Assembly (NCBI GenBank): GCA_963579025.1
Contig: CAUZFZ010000001.1
Span: 105,628 to 169,627 of the forward strand
Origin: CAUZFZ01 sp963579025
Lineage (GTDB): Bacteria > Planctomycetota > Planctomycetia > Planctomycetales > Planctomycetaceae
Length of the DNA stretch: 64,000 nt
Reading direction: 5' to 3'
Shown here in pieces: positions 26,187 through 34,000 of the stretch. The translations under genes and the position numbers were made by a program. Each line of letters begins with the position of its first letter. The stretch's first letter is position 1. The notes below the pieces were generated by a model, which was given only the letters and a program-made list of their open reading frames with translations, did no database searches and was not told where the DNA came from.

Positions 26187-27605
26187 ATGAAACCCTTCCA
26201 TCTGCACTGGTTCACGCGACAAATGCGTTCGAGATTCATCATGGAGAAGACTGATCGTTCCCACTGGTCGAGTGGTGTCTCCCGCCGCAGTTTACTGCGT
26301 GCCGCGGGTTGCAGTTTTGCGCTGCCGTGGCTGACGTCTTTGCCACTGCGGGCGGAATCCGGAAAACGAGCGGCTGATTCTCCGGTGAAGCCTCCGAAAC
26401 GGTTCGCATGCCTCTATTTCTCGAATGGAGTTGAACCGGCTCACTGGTGGGCGAAGGGACGCGGTTCCGACATGCAGCTCGGTCCCGCAATAGCACCGCT
26501 CGCGCCGTTTCGCGAAGACCTCGTTGTGATTGACGGTGTGTTCAACGCCCAGGCCGTGGCCAATCCGAGTGCTCATCTCGGTCGCATGCCGAATCTTCTG
26601 TCCGGTGCCTGGGTCAGTCTCGATCAGAACGACATCCGCGTCGGCCGCACGATGGACCAGGTGCTCGCTCAACAGATCGGGCAGCAGACCGCAATTCCCA
26701 GTCTGGTCCTTGGTGTTGAGCCGACAGAACTGCGTCTGGAAGACGGCCTCTCGATGATTTATGGCTCGTGTATCTCCTGGGCAACCGCGACCAGGCCGGC
26801 CACGAAAGAAATCTATCCGTCCCGCGCGTATGACCTGATTGCTGGTGATGGACGACAGCGGAAGCTCGACCGCAGCATTCTGGATCAGGTCCTGGCCGAC
26901 GCTCGTTCTCTGAGGTCGCGGCTCTCGCCCGCTGATCGGGTGAAGCTGGATGAGTATCTGGAATCCGTACGCAGTATCGAGAAGCGAATCGATCGCGCGT
27001 CGCAGGACGGTCGGCTGGAGGGCTGGCAACCCACACTCACCAAACCCAACATGCCTCGGCCGGCGAAGGAACTGCCGCAGAACGTCTCCGAGCACATGCG
27101 ACTCATGCTCGATTTGATCGTGCTGGCGTTTCAGATGGATCGGACGCGGATCGCGACCTGCATGCTGAACAACGATCTGTCGCAGATGAACTTCGGATTC
27201 CTGCCGGGAGTCCAGGGCAGCCTGCATCTGGACCTGACACACAACGGCCGCGATCCCGAACTGGAAGCGATGTATCTGCAGACAAACCAATTCCACGCCG
27301 CGCAGTTCGCGTATCTGCTCAAGCGAATGAGCGAGATCGATGAGGGCGAACAATCGTTACTGGACAGCTCGCTGTTGATGTTCTGCTCGAACCTGTTCGA
27401 CGGCGACAAACACCAGGCCGACCGCATGCCAATCGTGCTTGCGGGCGGGGGTGACGGAACACTGAAAACAGGTCGAGTGTTGAACTGCCTGGATCGTGCC
27501 GACAACGACCGTCGCGCCTGCAGCCTGTACCTGTCCCTCATGGATCGCATGGGCGTCGAGCTTCCAGAATTCGGTGACTCGAACCAGCGCCTTGCCGGCC
27601 TTTGA
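26187..27605 (+). CDS. DUF1552 family protein, Tat-type leader
   Basis: 472 residues from ATG 26187. In-frame ATGs at 26223 and 26241 are alternatives, and none has a clear ribosome site. SRRSLLRAAGCSFALPWLTSLPL is a twin-arginine-like leader. The body has CLYFSNGVEPAHWWAKG, LRLEDGLSMIYGSCISW, KLDEYLESVRSIEKRID, and DRTRIATCMLNND, all typical of DUF1552. The family usually pairs with a DUF1592-type cytochrome-like gene, as at 56207-60058 in this window. Here that partner is absent. Function unknown; probably extracytoplasmic. Confidence 0.88.
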   Translation: MKPFHLHWFTRQMRSRFIMEKTDRSHWSSGVSRRSLLRAAGCSFALPWLTSLPLRAESGKRAADSPVKPPKRFACLYFSNGVEPAHWWAKGRGSDMQLGPAIAPLAPFREDLVVIDGVFNAQAVANPSAHLGRMPNLLSGAWVSLDQNDIRVGRTMDQVLAQQIGQQTAIPSLVLGVEPTELRLEDGLSMIYGSCISWATATRPATKEIYPSRAYDLIAGDGRQRKLDRSILDQVLADARSLRSRLSPADRVKLDEYLESVRSIEKRIDRASQDGRLEGWQPTLTKPNMPRPAKELPQNVSEHMRLMLDLIVLAFQMDRTRIATCMLNNDLSQMNFGFLPGVQGSLHLDLTHNGRDPELEAMYLQTNQFHAAQFAYLLKRMSEIDEGEQSLLDSSLLMFCSNLFDGDKHQADRMPIVLAGGGDGTLKTGRVLNCLDRADNDRRACSLYLSLMDRMGVELPEFGDSNQRLAGL

Positions 27606-27647
27606 CAGCGAGAGGGGCGCGTCAAACGGTGCCGGACCGAGCATCGA

Positions 27648-30299
27648 TCAGAGGCCAGCGGCCCAGCTCACGCCGTACAGCTTGACCTCGCGTCGATAGG
27701 TTGAATACCCCGTCATTCGCGCTCCCTGGCGATAGGCAAAGTTGAACAGAGCAACGGTGTCAGCTTCATTGACCAGTGTTGCCGGAACTTTGATCTCGCT
27801 GGAACCGAATTTCGCTCGACTCGAAACACGGATCGAACGGATCATGCCGTTGAAGAAGTGCTCTGGACGCGCTACAGCGTCGGGGTCGGCACCAACCATG
27901 AACGGCAATCGAGAAGTGCGGTGTCTCCCAAACAACTGCTCCGTATTCTGCTGACGCGTGCCGTCGAGATAGAGACGCATTTCGTTGAGGTCCCAGCACG
28001 CCGCGAGATACACCCACTTGCCTGAGACACCGACGGCGTCCGACTGCACTCGACGAAAATTCTGCCCGTCATGTACTGAAAATGACCAGCGACCGTTCCT
28101 GAGTTCAACGCCAATCCCTGCGTTTTGAAAGTTACCGAACAAAGTTTGATCCCGGTTCACGTCAGCAGCCAGTGCCAGGAGTTCGATCGTGATTCCAGAC
28201 TCTGCGGCATACGTCAACGATGGGATTGTTCCGTACGAGTTACCGGAAAATCGAGCCACCGTCCCGCGACGTGGAGCGGACGCGGCGACTGTGTTCGCGT
28301 TAGGCATCGCGGGAGCTGATGGCACGGCTATCGTCACCGGGACGTCAAAGTCGGTCGTACCACTGGCATGGATTCCGGTTGCTGACCGGATTTCGACGGT
28401 GAGTCGGTATCGTCCCGGCGGGTAGGTTCGCATGGAAATTGCGTGTGCCAGTGGCCATTCGGTCGTCGTCGACTGACTGGTAATCAACGGCAAGGCAGAT
28501 CCGCCAGCCGCGTACTGGCGCAGAGAGTTTCCACCGACCGTCTTGGAACTCGATGATGCACTCGTGTTGTTGCCCAGTATCTGAAGATAGTGTTGGCGCA
28601 CCAATCTCTGGTCACTGATCGCGTCGCTGGAAGATCGTGATCGCGGGTCAAACTTAACCGTGTAGGAAAACGTCGCGTAGGACTGACCAGCGGCCAGACC
28701 GGCGGCTTGTCGGTTGTAGCCCGTGAAGGCAACATTCGTGACGCTGAATCCGGATCGCTCTGGCGTCTTATAGGGTGGTTGCACGGGTGTCGTCGCGGAG
28801 CCGGCCTGGGAACGGGGTGATGTCGAGGCTGAAGCAGTACGACTGGGGATGGTCGAATCGGACGCGGTCGCGACTGGCGAGCGGATGCCTGAGGTCGAGC
28901 CGTTGGACGACGGACTGCCCGCTGAACTGGCAGATCGCTCGTTGATGTTCGCGACGCTTGCTGGCTCCTCAAAGACCTCATATGCCTCAATTCTCTCCAA
29001 GCTGGCCTTTGGCGTGTCATCGATGTGATAAACGCGTCTTACTTCCGTCTGAATGATCCAGGCAATCACGACACTGCTTGCAATCGCCAGTGAAACTATT
29101 TTCGCATGTTTGCCGTAGCTCTGCTGACGAGTCGCTTCAGCGACCGGCGCCATCCCGGAAGGTGCGTGATCAATGACAACCGGGTTCGGGTATTGAGACG
29201 TGTCGAGGTAAGTCTGAGTATCGGAGATCGACACCGAATCAGAGACCGACGAATCGTCTCGAGGCAGCAGCCTTGTCAGGTCATCCGAGAGGAATAATTT
29301 CGAGCGGCAACGGCGGCATTTCACGCGACGCCCAACAAGTTCCCTCGACACCGATAGCTGGGCTGCGCAGGATGGACATGGGAGTTTCCAGACATCAGGT
29401 CCACCCGACGGGGCTGCGGTCTGTGCAGTCACGGCGTTCGCAATTTCTGCCGCAAAGCCCTCGCAGGTTTCGAACCTCTCCTGGGGAGTCTTGCCGAGGG
29501 CTCTGGTGACAACCTGTGCGACCTGATCGGGAATGCCACTGACCTGTGTGGCGAGGTTGGGCACCTCTGTTGTTGATTGTCGCAGCAGGACGGCGGCCGG
29601 TGTTGCGCCGGTGTAGGGTGGCTCTCCCGCGAGGAATTCAAACACCGTGACCGCGAGAGCGTACTGGTCGATGCGGTGATCGTACTCCTCACCCATCGCG
29701 AGTTCCGGCGCCATGTATTCGGGTGTGCCGATCACCATCCCTGTTGCGGTCAGTCGTGTCTGGGCCTGCGGACGGTCCTGGGAGGCAGCGACTTTGATCA
29801 CTCCGAAGTCACCCAGGTAGGGGCGGCCATCCGCACCAAACAGAATATTGCCCGGTTTGATGTCGCGATGAATAAAGCCTTCACCATGCACGTAGTCGAT
29901 GGCATCGGCGATCGCCGGAAGCCAGTTCATCAGATGATCAAGTTTCTGATCGGACGGAACATTGTCGATCACGTCCGACAGGCTGCCTCCCGGCAGATAT
30001 TCCATGACAGCGAACGGAACACCGTCTTGAACGTCCGCATTGAGGCTGTGGACGATCGCGGGGTGATCAAGTCGCGACAGCGATTGAATTTCGCGACGAA
30101 AGCGCTTGGCGAATTCAGCGTCTCGCAGCATCAGGACGTGCGGAGTCTTGACGACAACATAGCGTGAGAGCTGGCGATCAAAGGCACGATACACCTGGCC
30201 CATACCACCTTCGCCAAGCAGTTCGAGCACCTGATAACGACCGGATGACAGCGATTGTCCCGTCCAGTTACCTGTGGTGGACTTTGACGTGTTGGACAT
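27648..30299 (-). CDS. transmembrane Ser/Thr kinase with zinc ribbon and extracytoplasmic LamG-like domain
   Basis: 883 residues. ATG 30299 was chosen because it aligns with the paralogue's start; the frame is open further upstream. Kinase domain: GEGGMGQV (29-36), Lys51, Glu70, HRD (144-146), DFG (164-166) and EYMAPE, all intact. A zinc-ribbon-like CPSC...CRRC segment follows at about 305-340, and one membrane span at about 405-425. Then comes a Ser/Thr-rich linker, a beta-sandwich-like region and a C-terminal LamG/concanavalin-like domain (VARFSGNSYGTIPS, RWSFSVHDGQNF, RLYLDGTRQQNTE). Predicted receptor kinase: external ligand or glycan sensed by LamG, cytoplasmic phosphorylation of Ser/Thr. 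It is paralogous to the kinase at 34001 and divergent from the FHA gene. Confidence 0.88.
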   Translation of the reverse strand: MSNTSKSTTGNWTGQSLSSGRYQVLELLGEGGMGQVYRAFDRQLSRYVVVKTPHVLMLRDAEFAKRFRREIQSLSRLDHPAIVHSLNADVQDGVPFAVMEYLPGGSLSDVIDNVPSDQKLDHLMNWLPAIADAIDYVHGEGFIHRDIKPGNILFGADGRPYLGDFGVIKVAASQDRPQAQTRLTATGMVIGTPEYMAPELAMGEEYDHRIDQYALAVTVFEFLAGEPPYTGATPAAVLLRQSTTEVPNLATQVSGIPDQVAQVVTRALGKTPQERFETCEGFAAEIANAVTAQTAAPSGGPDVWKLPCPSCAAQLSVSRELVGRRVKCRRCRSKLFLSDDLTRLLPRDDSSVSDSVSISDTQTYLDTSQYPNPVVIDHAPSGMAPVAEATRQQSYGKHAKIVSLAIASSVVIAWIIQTEVRRVYHIDDTPKASLERIEAYEVFEEPASVANINERSASSAGSPSSNGSTSGIRSPVATASDSTIPSRTASASTSPRSQAGSATTPVQPPYKTPERSGFSVTNVAFTGYNRQAAGLAAGQSYATFSYTVKFDPRSRSSSDAISDQRLVRQHYLQILGNNTSASSSSKTVGGNSLRQYAAGGSALPLITSQSTTTEWPLAHAISMRTYPPGRYRLTVEIRSATGIHASGTTDFDVPVTIAVPSAPAMPNANTVAASAPRRGTVARFSGNSYGTIPSLTYAAESGITIELLALAADVNRDQTLFGNFQNAGIGVELRNGRWSFSVHDGQNFRRVQSDAVGVSGKWVYLAACWDLNEMRLYLDGTRQQNTEQLFGRHRTSRLPFMVGADPDAVARPEHFFNGMIRSIRVSSRAKFGSSEIKVPATLVNEADTVALFNFAYRQGARMTGYSTYRREVKLYGVSWAAGL

Positions 30300-30601
30300 T
30301 GCAGAGCAGACGAAAAAGACTGGTTCAGTTCCCATCAGGCGGGCGTGCAACAACCCTCGACCAGTGTACGGAGAACGATGTCTGAAAAACACGTCGTCCG
30401 TAGAAGAACCAGCCCGGACGGAATAACCGAGCCGAAAAACCGACCACACTCCATCATCCAGAATCGCGCCGCCAATGGCATGCGTGCTTGTCGGATCAGA
30501 CAGTCGCCGATACGGTGGACTGAGCGACAGGTTTCGAATGTGACGGTAGCAACATTGGGGCCGCCGTCAGTTTCCCTGGGCCGTGACCTTGCTGTGTGGA
30601 G
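30300..30601. other. divergent spacer of the kinase/FHA island
   Basis: 302 bp between the start of kinase 1 (minus) and the FHA gene (plus). Both promoters should lie here, so the two transcripts could be co-regulated. The kinase frame stays open through half of it, so a longer kinase N-terminus cannot be excluded. No repeat or clear operator was seen. Confidence 0.45.
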
Positions 30602-31414
30602 ATGTCTCGATTGTCTGACCGACGAGTCAAAGGGACCCGGATTGCGCCAGTCGCCGAGCCTGTCGAGGAGTCGCAATTTGGTGAGGTCGCAGCGTTGGAA
30701 TCGAACGCCGCGCTGGCGAGCGAATTCCGGCCAGTTCAACGTCCGCCGATGGCGTGGCTCGTTGTGCTTGATGATGGCCGTGACACGGGAGAGACGGTTC
30801 GTCTTCGCGGAGCGAGAACGGTCATCGGTCGATCAGAGGGTGATGTGGTCATTCCTCACGATTCCATGATTTCCGGGCAACACCTTGAGATCGAACGACA
30901 GCAGGCTCCGGATGGGTATCGCTGGCTGTTACGCGATCTGGGCAGCACGAACGGTACGTTCGTCAGACTCCCCAGGTTCCGACTCCGGCATAACTACGAA
31001 CTGATTCTTGGTGGAAATCGGTTCCGCGTTTGCCTTCCCGGTGGGGCTCAGGTCGATCTGACAGAGAGCCGCTCCGAAAGTGGTACGCGCGGCTGGGCTG
31101 CGATTTCACGTGAAGATCTGGCCGTGCTTGCGGGGCCCACCCTGATTCAGCTCGATGGAGATGAAGAAGTCACAAGAATCAGCCTTTCAGAGGATCAGGT
31201 CATCGGCGCCGATCGGGATCAATCGCAATTAGCTATCGATGATCCGCTGCTGGATGACGCTCATGCCCGCCTGCGACGCAAATCAAATGGCAAGTGGTAC
31301 ATTGAGGACATGGAAAGTGTGAACGGAGTCTGGGTTCGAGTCGAACGCAGTCACACGTCTCAACGTTGCGAATTCCAGCTCGGGGAGCAGCGGTTCATAC
31401 TACAGGTTCTGTAA
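30602..31414 (+). CDS. double FHA-domain protein
   Basis: 270 residues from ATG 30602; an in-frame GTG lies 6 nt upstream, and neither has a well-spaced ribosome site. FHA 1 (about 48-145) has the full phosphothreonine-binding set: VIGRSEGD, ISGQHLE, and GSTNGTFV. FHA 2 (about 175-268) is degenerate: VIGADRD lacks the Arg, LLDDAHARL has Asp where Ser is usual, while SVNGVWV keeps Asn-Gly. There is no signal peptide or membrane span, so it is cytoplasmic. It probably reads out phosphorylation by the neighbouring kinases. First gene of a tight plus-strand trio. Confidence 0.88.
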   Translation: MSRLSDRRVKGTRIAPVAEPVEESQFGEVAALESNAALASEFRPVQRPPMAWLVVLDDGRDTGETVRLRGARTVIGRSEGDVVIPHDSMISGQHLEIERQQAPDGYRWLLRDLGSTNGTFVRLPRFRLRHNYELILGGNRFRVCLPGGAQVDLTESRSESGTRGWAAISREDLAVLAGPTLIQLDGDEEVTRISLSEDQVIGADRDQSQLAIDDPLLDDAHARLRRKSNGKWYIEDMESVNGVWVRVERSHTSQRCEFQLGEQRFILQVL

Positions 31415-31445
31415 CAACTGTCAGCGAAGACCGGAATGTGTGGTC

Positions 31446-32684
31446 ATGAACTCGCCTCATGTATGTGTAACGCTGGAATTCGCTCTGGGGGACTCGGCCC
31501 CGATTCGGCTGGAACAGACCGGATCACAGCTCAGCATCGGACGTGATCCGGACTGCGATTTCATCCTGCCGGATTCTGCCGAGGCCGAATTCACGTCCGC
31601 CCACCACGCTCGGCTGATCTGGGAACACGGACGGCTAATGCTGGCTGATCTCCAGTCAACGAATGGAACGCTGTTGAACGGCCAGCCGGTTTCGTCTCCA
31701 CAGGTGGTTAGACCGGGTGACCGAATTGAGCTTGGTCGAATGGGACCAGTGGCTGTCGTCGTGAGTGTTGACGATTCGGTTCACATTGCGGCCGCATCAA
31801 ATAAATCCATCGGCGAAAGCACCCTGACTGACAAACGGATACTGGCGGGAGCCGGCGTCGTGATTCTCGTGTTAATTGTCTCTCTTGCTCTGAAGTCAGG
31901 AACCGGAACGACACAACCTGATGTGCTGGCCGAAATCGACACGAAGCCCGTTCCAGTCGGTGATTCCATTGTGGAAACCGATGTTCCAGCGAATCCGCCA
32001 GTGGTCGTCGCGGACAAACTGAAGCCAGTGGACCTCGACACAATCAGGCAGCGTGTTGTCTGGGTCGGCGTTCGGTTCGATGGTCGGCTGTTCTGCGAAG
32101 GCAGTGGCTGGCTGGCAAACGGTCGCCAGGTGATAACGTCTGGCAGACTGGCCCAGGAGATGCAGGAATACCAGGAGTACCGTGAGGACGGTCAGCAGGT
32201 TTGTGAACCCGTCATCTGGAGTGCTAATGCACCTCAACCAATTCGCGAAGTGCGTCTTCACCCGCGTTTTGAGGCGGCCGATCGCGGGAGTGTGGCGTCA
32301 CTGCAGCATGATGTCGGTGTCCTGATTCTTGAGACTCCACTGGAAGGAGTGCCGGCCCCTCCGTTCGGCCAGGAATCCGAGTTTCCTTTGAAGTCATCCC
32401 GACCGCTGAAGTTGCTCGGTTACCATGATCCGCTCGACCGAAAAATGGCCTACGACCCCGTGCAGGTTCAATTGGTCGAGACACCGGCCGAAGTCACTGG
32501 ATCGAACTTTGAAGTCATTGGTGTCTCACCAGGATATCAGTTGAAAGCGATCAGTCGGCCGGGACTTGATGGCGCGATCGTGCTCAACGAACGCGGAGCG
32601 ATTGTTGGCGTCGCTGGCTTGATTGAATCAGATTATCACTTGGTTCCCGTCACCACATTGCGGGTTCTGTTGACCAGGATGTGA
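31446..32684 (+). CDS. FHA - transmembrane - trypsin-like pseudoprotease
   Basis: 412 residues from ATG 31446, 31 nt after the previous stop; GTG 31440 is an alternative. The N-terminal FHA domain (about 9-105) is intact: SIGRDPDCD, TSAHHARL, QSTNGTLLNG. A single membrane span lies at about 130-150. The C-terminal region (about 195-405) resembles a trypsin fold (GSGWLANGRQVITSG, HDVGVLILE, VLNERGAIVGV). Where active enzymes have TAAH there is TSGR, and where they have GNSGGP there is GLDGAIV, so His and Ser are both replaced. It is predicted to link a cytoplasmic phosphothreonine reader to a binding-only external domain. Confidence 0.82.
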   Translation: MNSPHVCVTLEFALGDSAPIRLEQTGSQLSIGRDPDCDFILPDSAEAEFTSAHHARLIWEHGRLMLADLQSTNGTLLNGQPVSSPQVVRPGDRIELGRMGPVAVVVSVDDSVHIAAASNKSIGESTLTDKRILAGAGVVILVLIVSLALKSGTGTTQPDVLAEIDTKPVPVGDSIVETDVPANPPVVVADKLKPVDLDTIRQRVVWVGVRFDGRLFCEGSGWLANGRQVITSGRLAQEMQEYQEYREDGQQVCEPVIWSANAPQPIREVRLHPRFEAADRGSVASLQHDVGVLILETPLEGVPAPPFGQESEFPLKSSRPLKLLGYHDPLDRKMAYDPVQVQLVETPAEVTGSNFEVIGVSPGYQLKAISRPGLDGAIVLNERGAIVGVAGLIESDYHLVPVTTLRVLLTRM

Positions 32685-32687
32685 CTT

Positions 32688-33923
32688 ATGAACAACGCCC
32701 ATCGCCTGTCACTTGCGCTGTGCGCATGTGTTTGTCTTTCGACTGTCGCACATGCGACGGACCCTTCGAAACGCGTCGCGGAATGGCGCAAACAGTTGCA
32801 GGTCGAACGTGCGGCGCTACTTGCGAAACTCGACAAGCAGGAACAGGTCGTCAACTACGTGCGACGCTGGCTGATCAGTGAGCCTCAGGACCGCATTCGA
32901 GAGGTTCGACCAAACGCTCGGACAAGTACGAAATACCTCGCCCGAATTCACAAGCGCAAGGAAGTCGTGCTTGACCGTATTCTGGAATTCCCGTGGGAAT
33001 CTCGCGGGTCGGTTGTCAGCGGACGGGCACTCAATGCGCTGCTGGATGCCTGCGGCGAAACGGCCGCACAACGCCGTGAGAAGTCCGAGTTCCTGCAGCA
33101 ACAGGCGGGACTTGGCGGCGGACCGGAACTTCCTGAGCGTATCACGATCGAAGTCGACGAACAGAATCGGTCTCTTTCGCTGCTGCAGGTTCCGGAGAAT
33201 CTTGTGCGGCGCATCCGCTTTTCTCGCGGTCTGACCGAATCAAAACTCACGGGCCGTATCAATGAAGACGTGCTCTCGCTCGAATGGCCGCTTGTACTCA
33301 GAGACCCGGTCTACACGTCCTATCGAGACGAGATTCAGGAGATTCGGCAGAAGGCACTGAAAGAACTTGCGAACGGGAAGGGAATCGAGTTTGCAACGGC
33401 CGTCGACCTGAAGCAGTCCGTGGATAAGCTCTATCTCCGGATACTGAGCGACGAAGGCAGGCTGGCGCGTCGCAAAGTCGATGCGAACTACTGGCTCAAA
33501 TACAGACGCGCCGTGTCGCACGTTGACCGGATGCGACACAGCGTGTTGCGTTTCGCCGAGGCCATCCAGATCGAGGATGTCCACGTTCCGGAATTCAAAG
33601 GCAAAACGGTTGAGGAACTCTGTGCTTACATGCACGTCAATGCGATGCGATTCGTCGAAGCCGGTCCGAATGACCAGGAAGCCTATTATCAAATCTTTCG
33701 GCTGATGACCCGTTATTACGTCGAGATGCAGTTTCAGCGCAGCGTACTGGAGCGGGACGAGAAGCAACTGGAACGGCTGGCATCGATGGACAATCTACAG
33801 GAAATGGCCGATCGCGTGCTGTTCCTCGGTCAGTACGTTGATCCTCTGACGAATGGCACGGGCGAAAACGAGTTTCGTCGGAAGCTGAGCGAGATGTTGA
33901 GCAAGGTCAATCTTGAAGAATGA
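32688..33923 (+). CDS. secreted helical protein of unknown family
   Basis: 411 residues, starting 3 nt after the FHA/pseudoprotease stop, so certainly in the same operon. A signal peptide is evident (about 1-23, ending AHATDP). The rest is charged and mostly helical, with long Arg/Glu/Leu-rich segments (RVAEWRKQLQVERAALLAKL, YRDEIQEIRQKALKELANGKG, RSVLERDEKQLERL) suggesting coiled coils. A short beta-rich part lies near 130-190. I do not recognise the family. Its location suggests it is an extracytoplasmic partner or substrate of the pseudoprotease or the kinase sensor domains. Confidence 0.75.
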   Translation: MNNAHRLSLALCACVCLSTVAHATDPSKRVAEWRKQLQVERAALLAKLDKQEQVVNYVRRWLISEPQDRIREVRPNARTSTKYLARIHKRKEVVLDRILEFPWESRGSVVSGRALNALLDACGETAAQRREKSEFLQQQAGLGGGPELPERITIEVDEQNRSLSLLQVPENLVRRIRFSRGLTESKLTGRINEDVLSLEWPLVLRDPVYTSYRDEIQEIRQKALKELANGKGIEFATAVDLKQSVDKLYLRILSDEGRLARRKVDANYWLKYRRAVSHVDRMRHSVLRFAEAIQIEDVHVPEFKGKTVEELCAYMHVNAMRFVEAGPNDQEAYYQIFRLMTRYYVEMQFQRSVLERDEKQLERLASMDNLQEMADRVLFLGQYVDPLTNGTGENEFRRKLSEMLSKVNLEE

Positions 33924-34000
33924 TGCCGTTCAGGTCGCGGTGAGGTTGTACGACGAATGGAGACTGATCGCACGACTTATGTATGCAGGCGTGTGTACGC

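Noticed and set aside
26292..27353. 353-codon open frame on the minus strand
   Set aside because: It is antisense to the DUF1552 gene and has low-complexity composition typical of a high-GC shadow frame.
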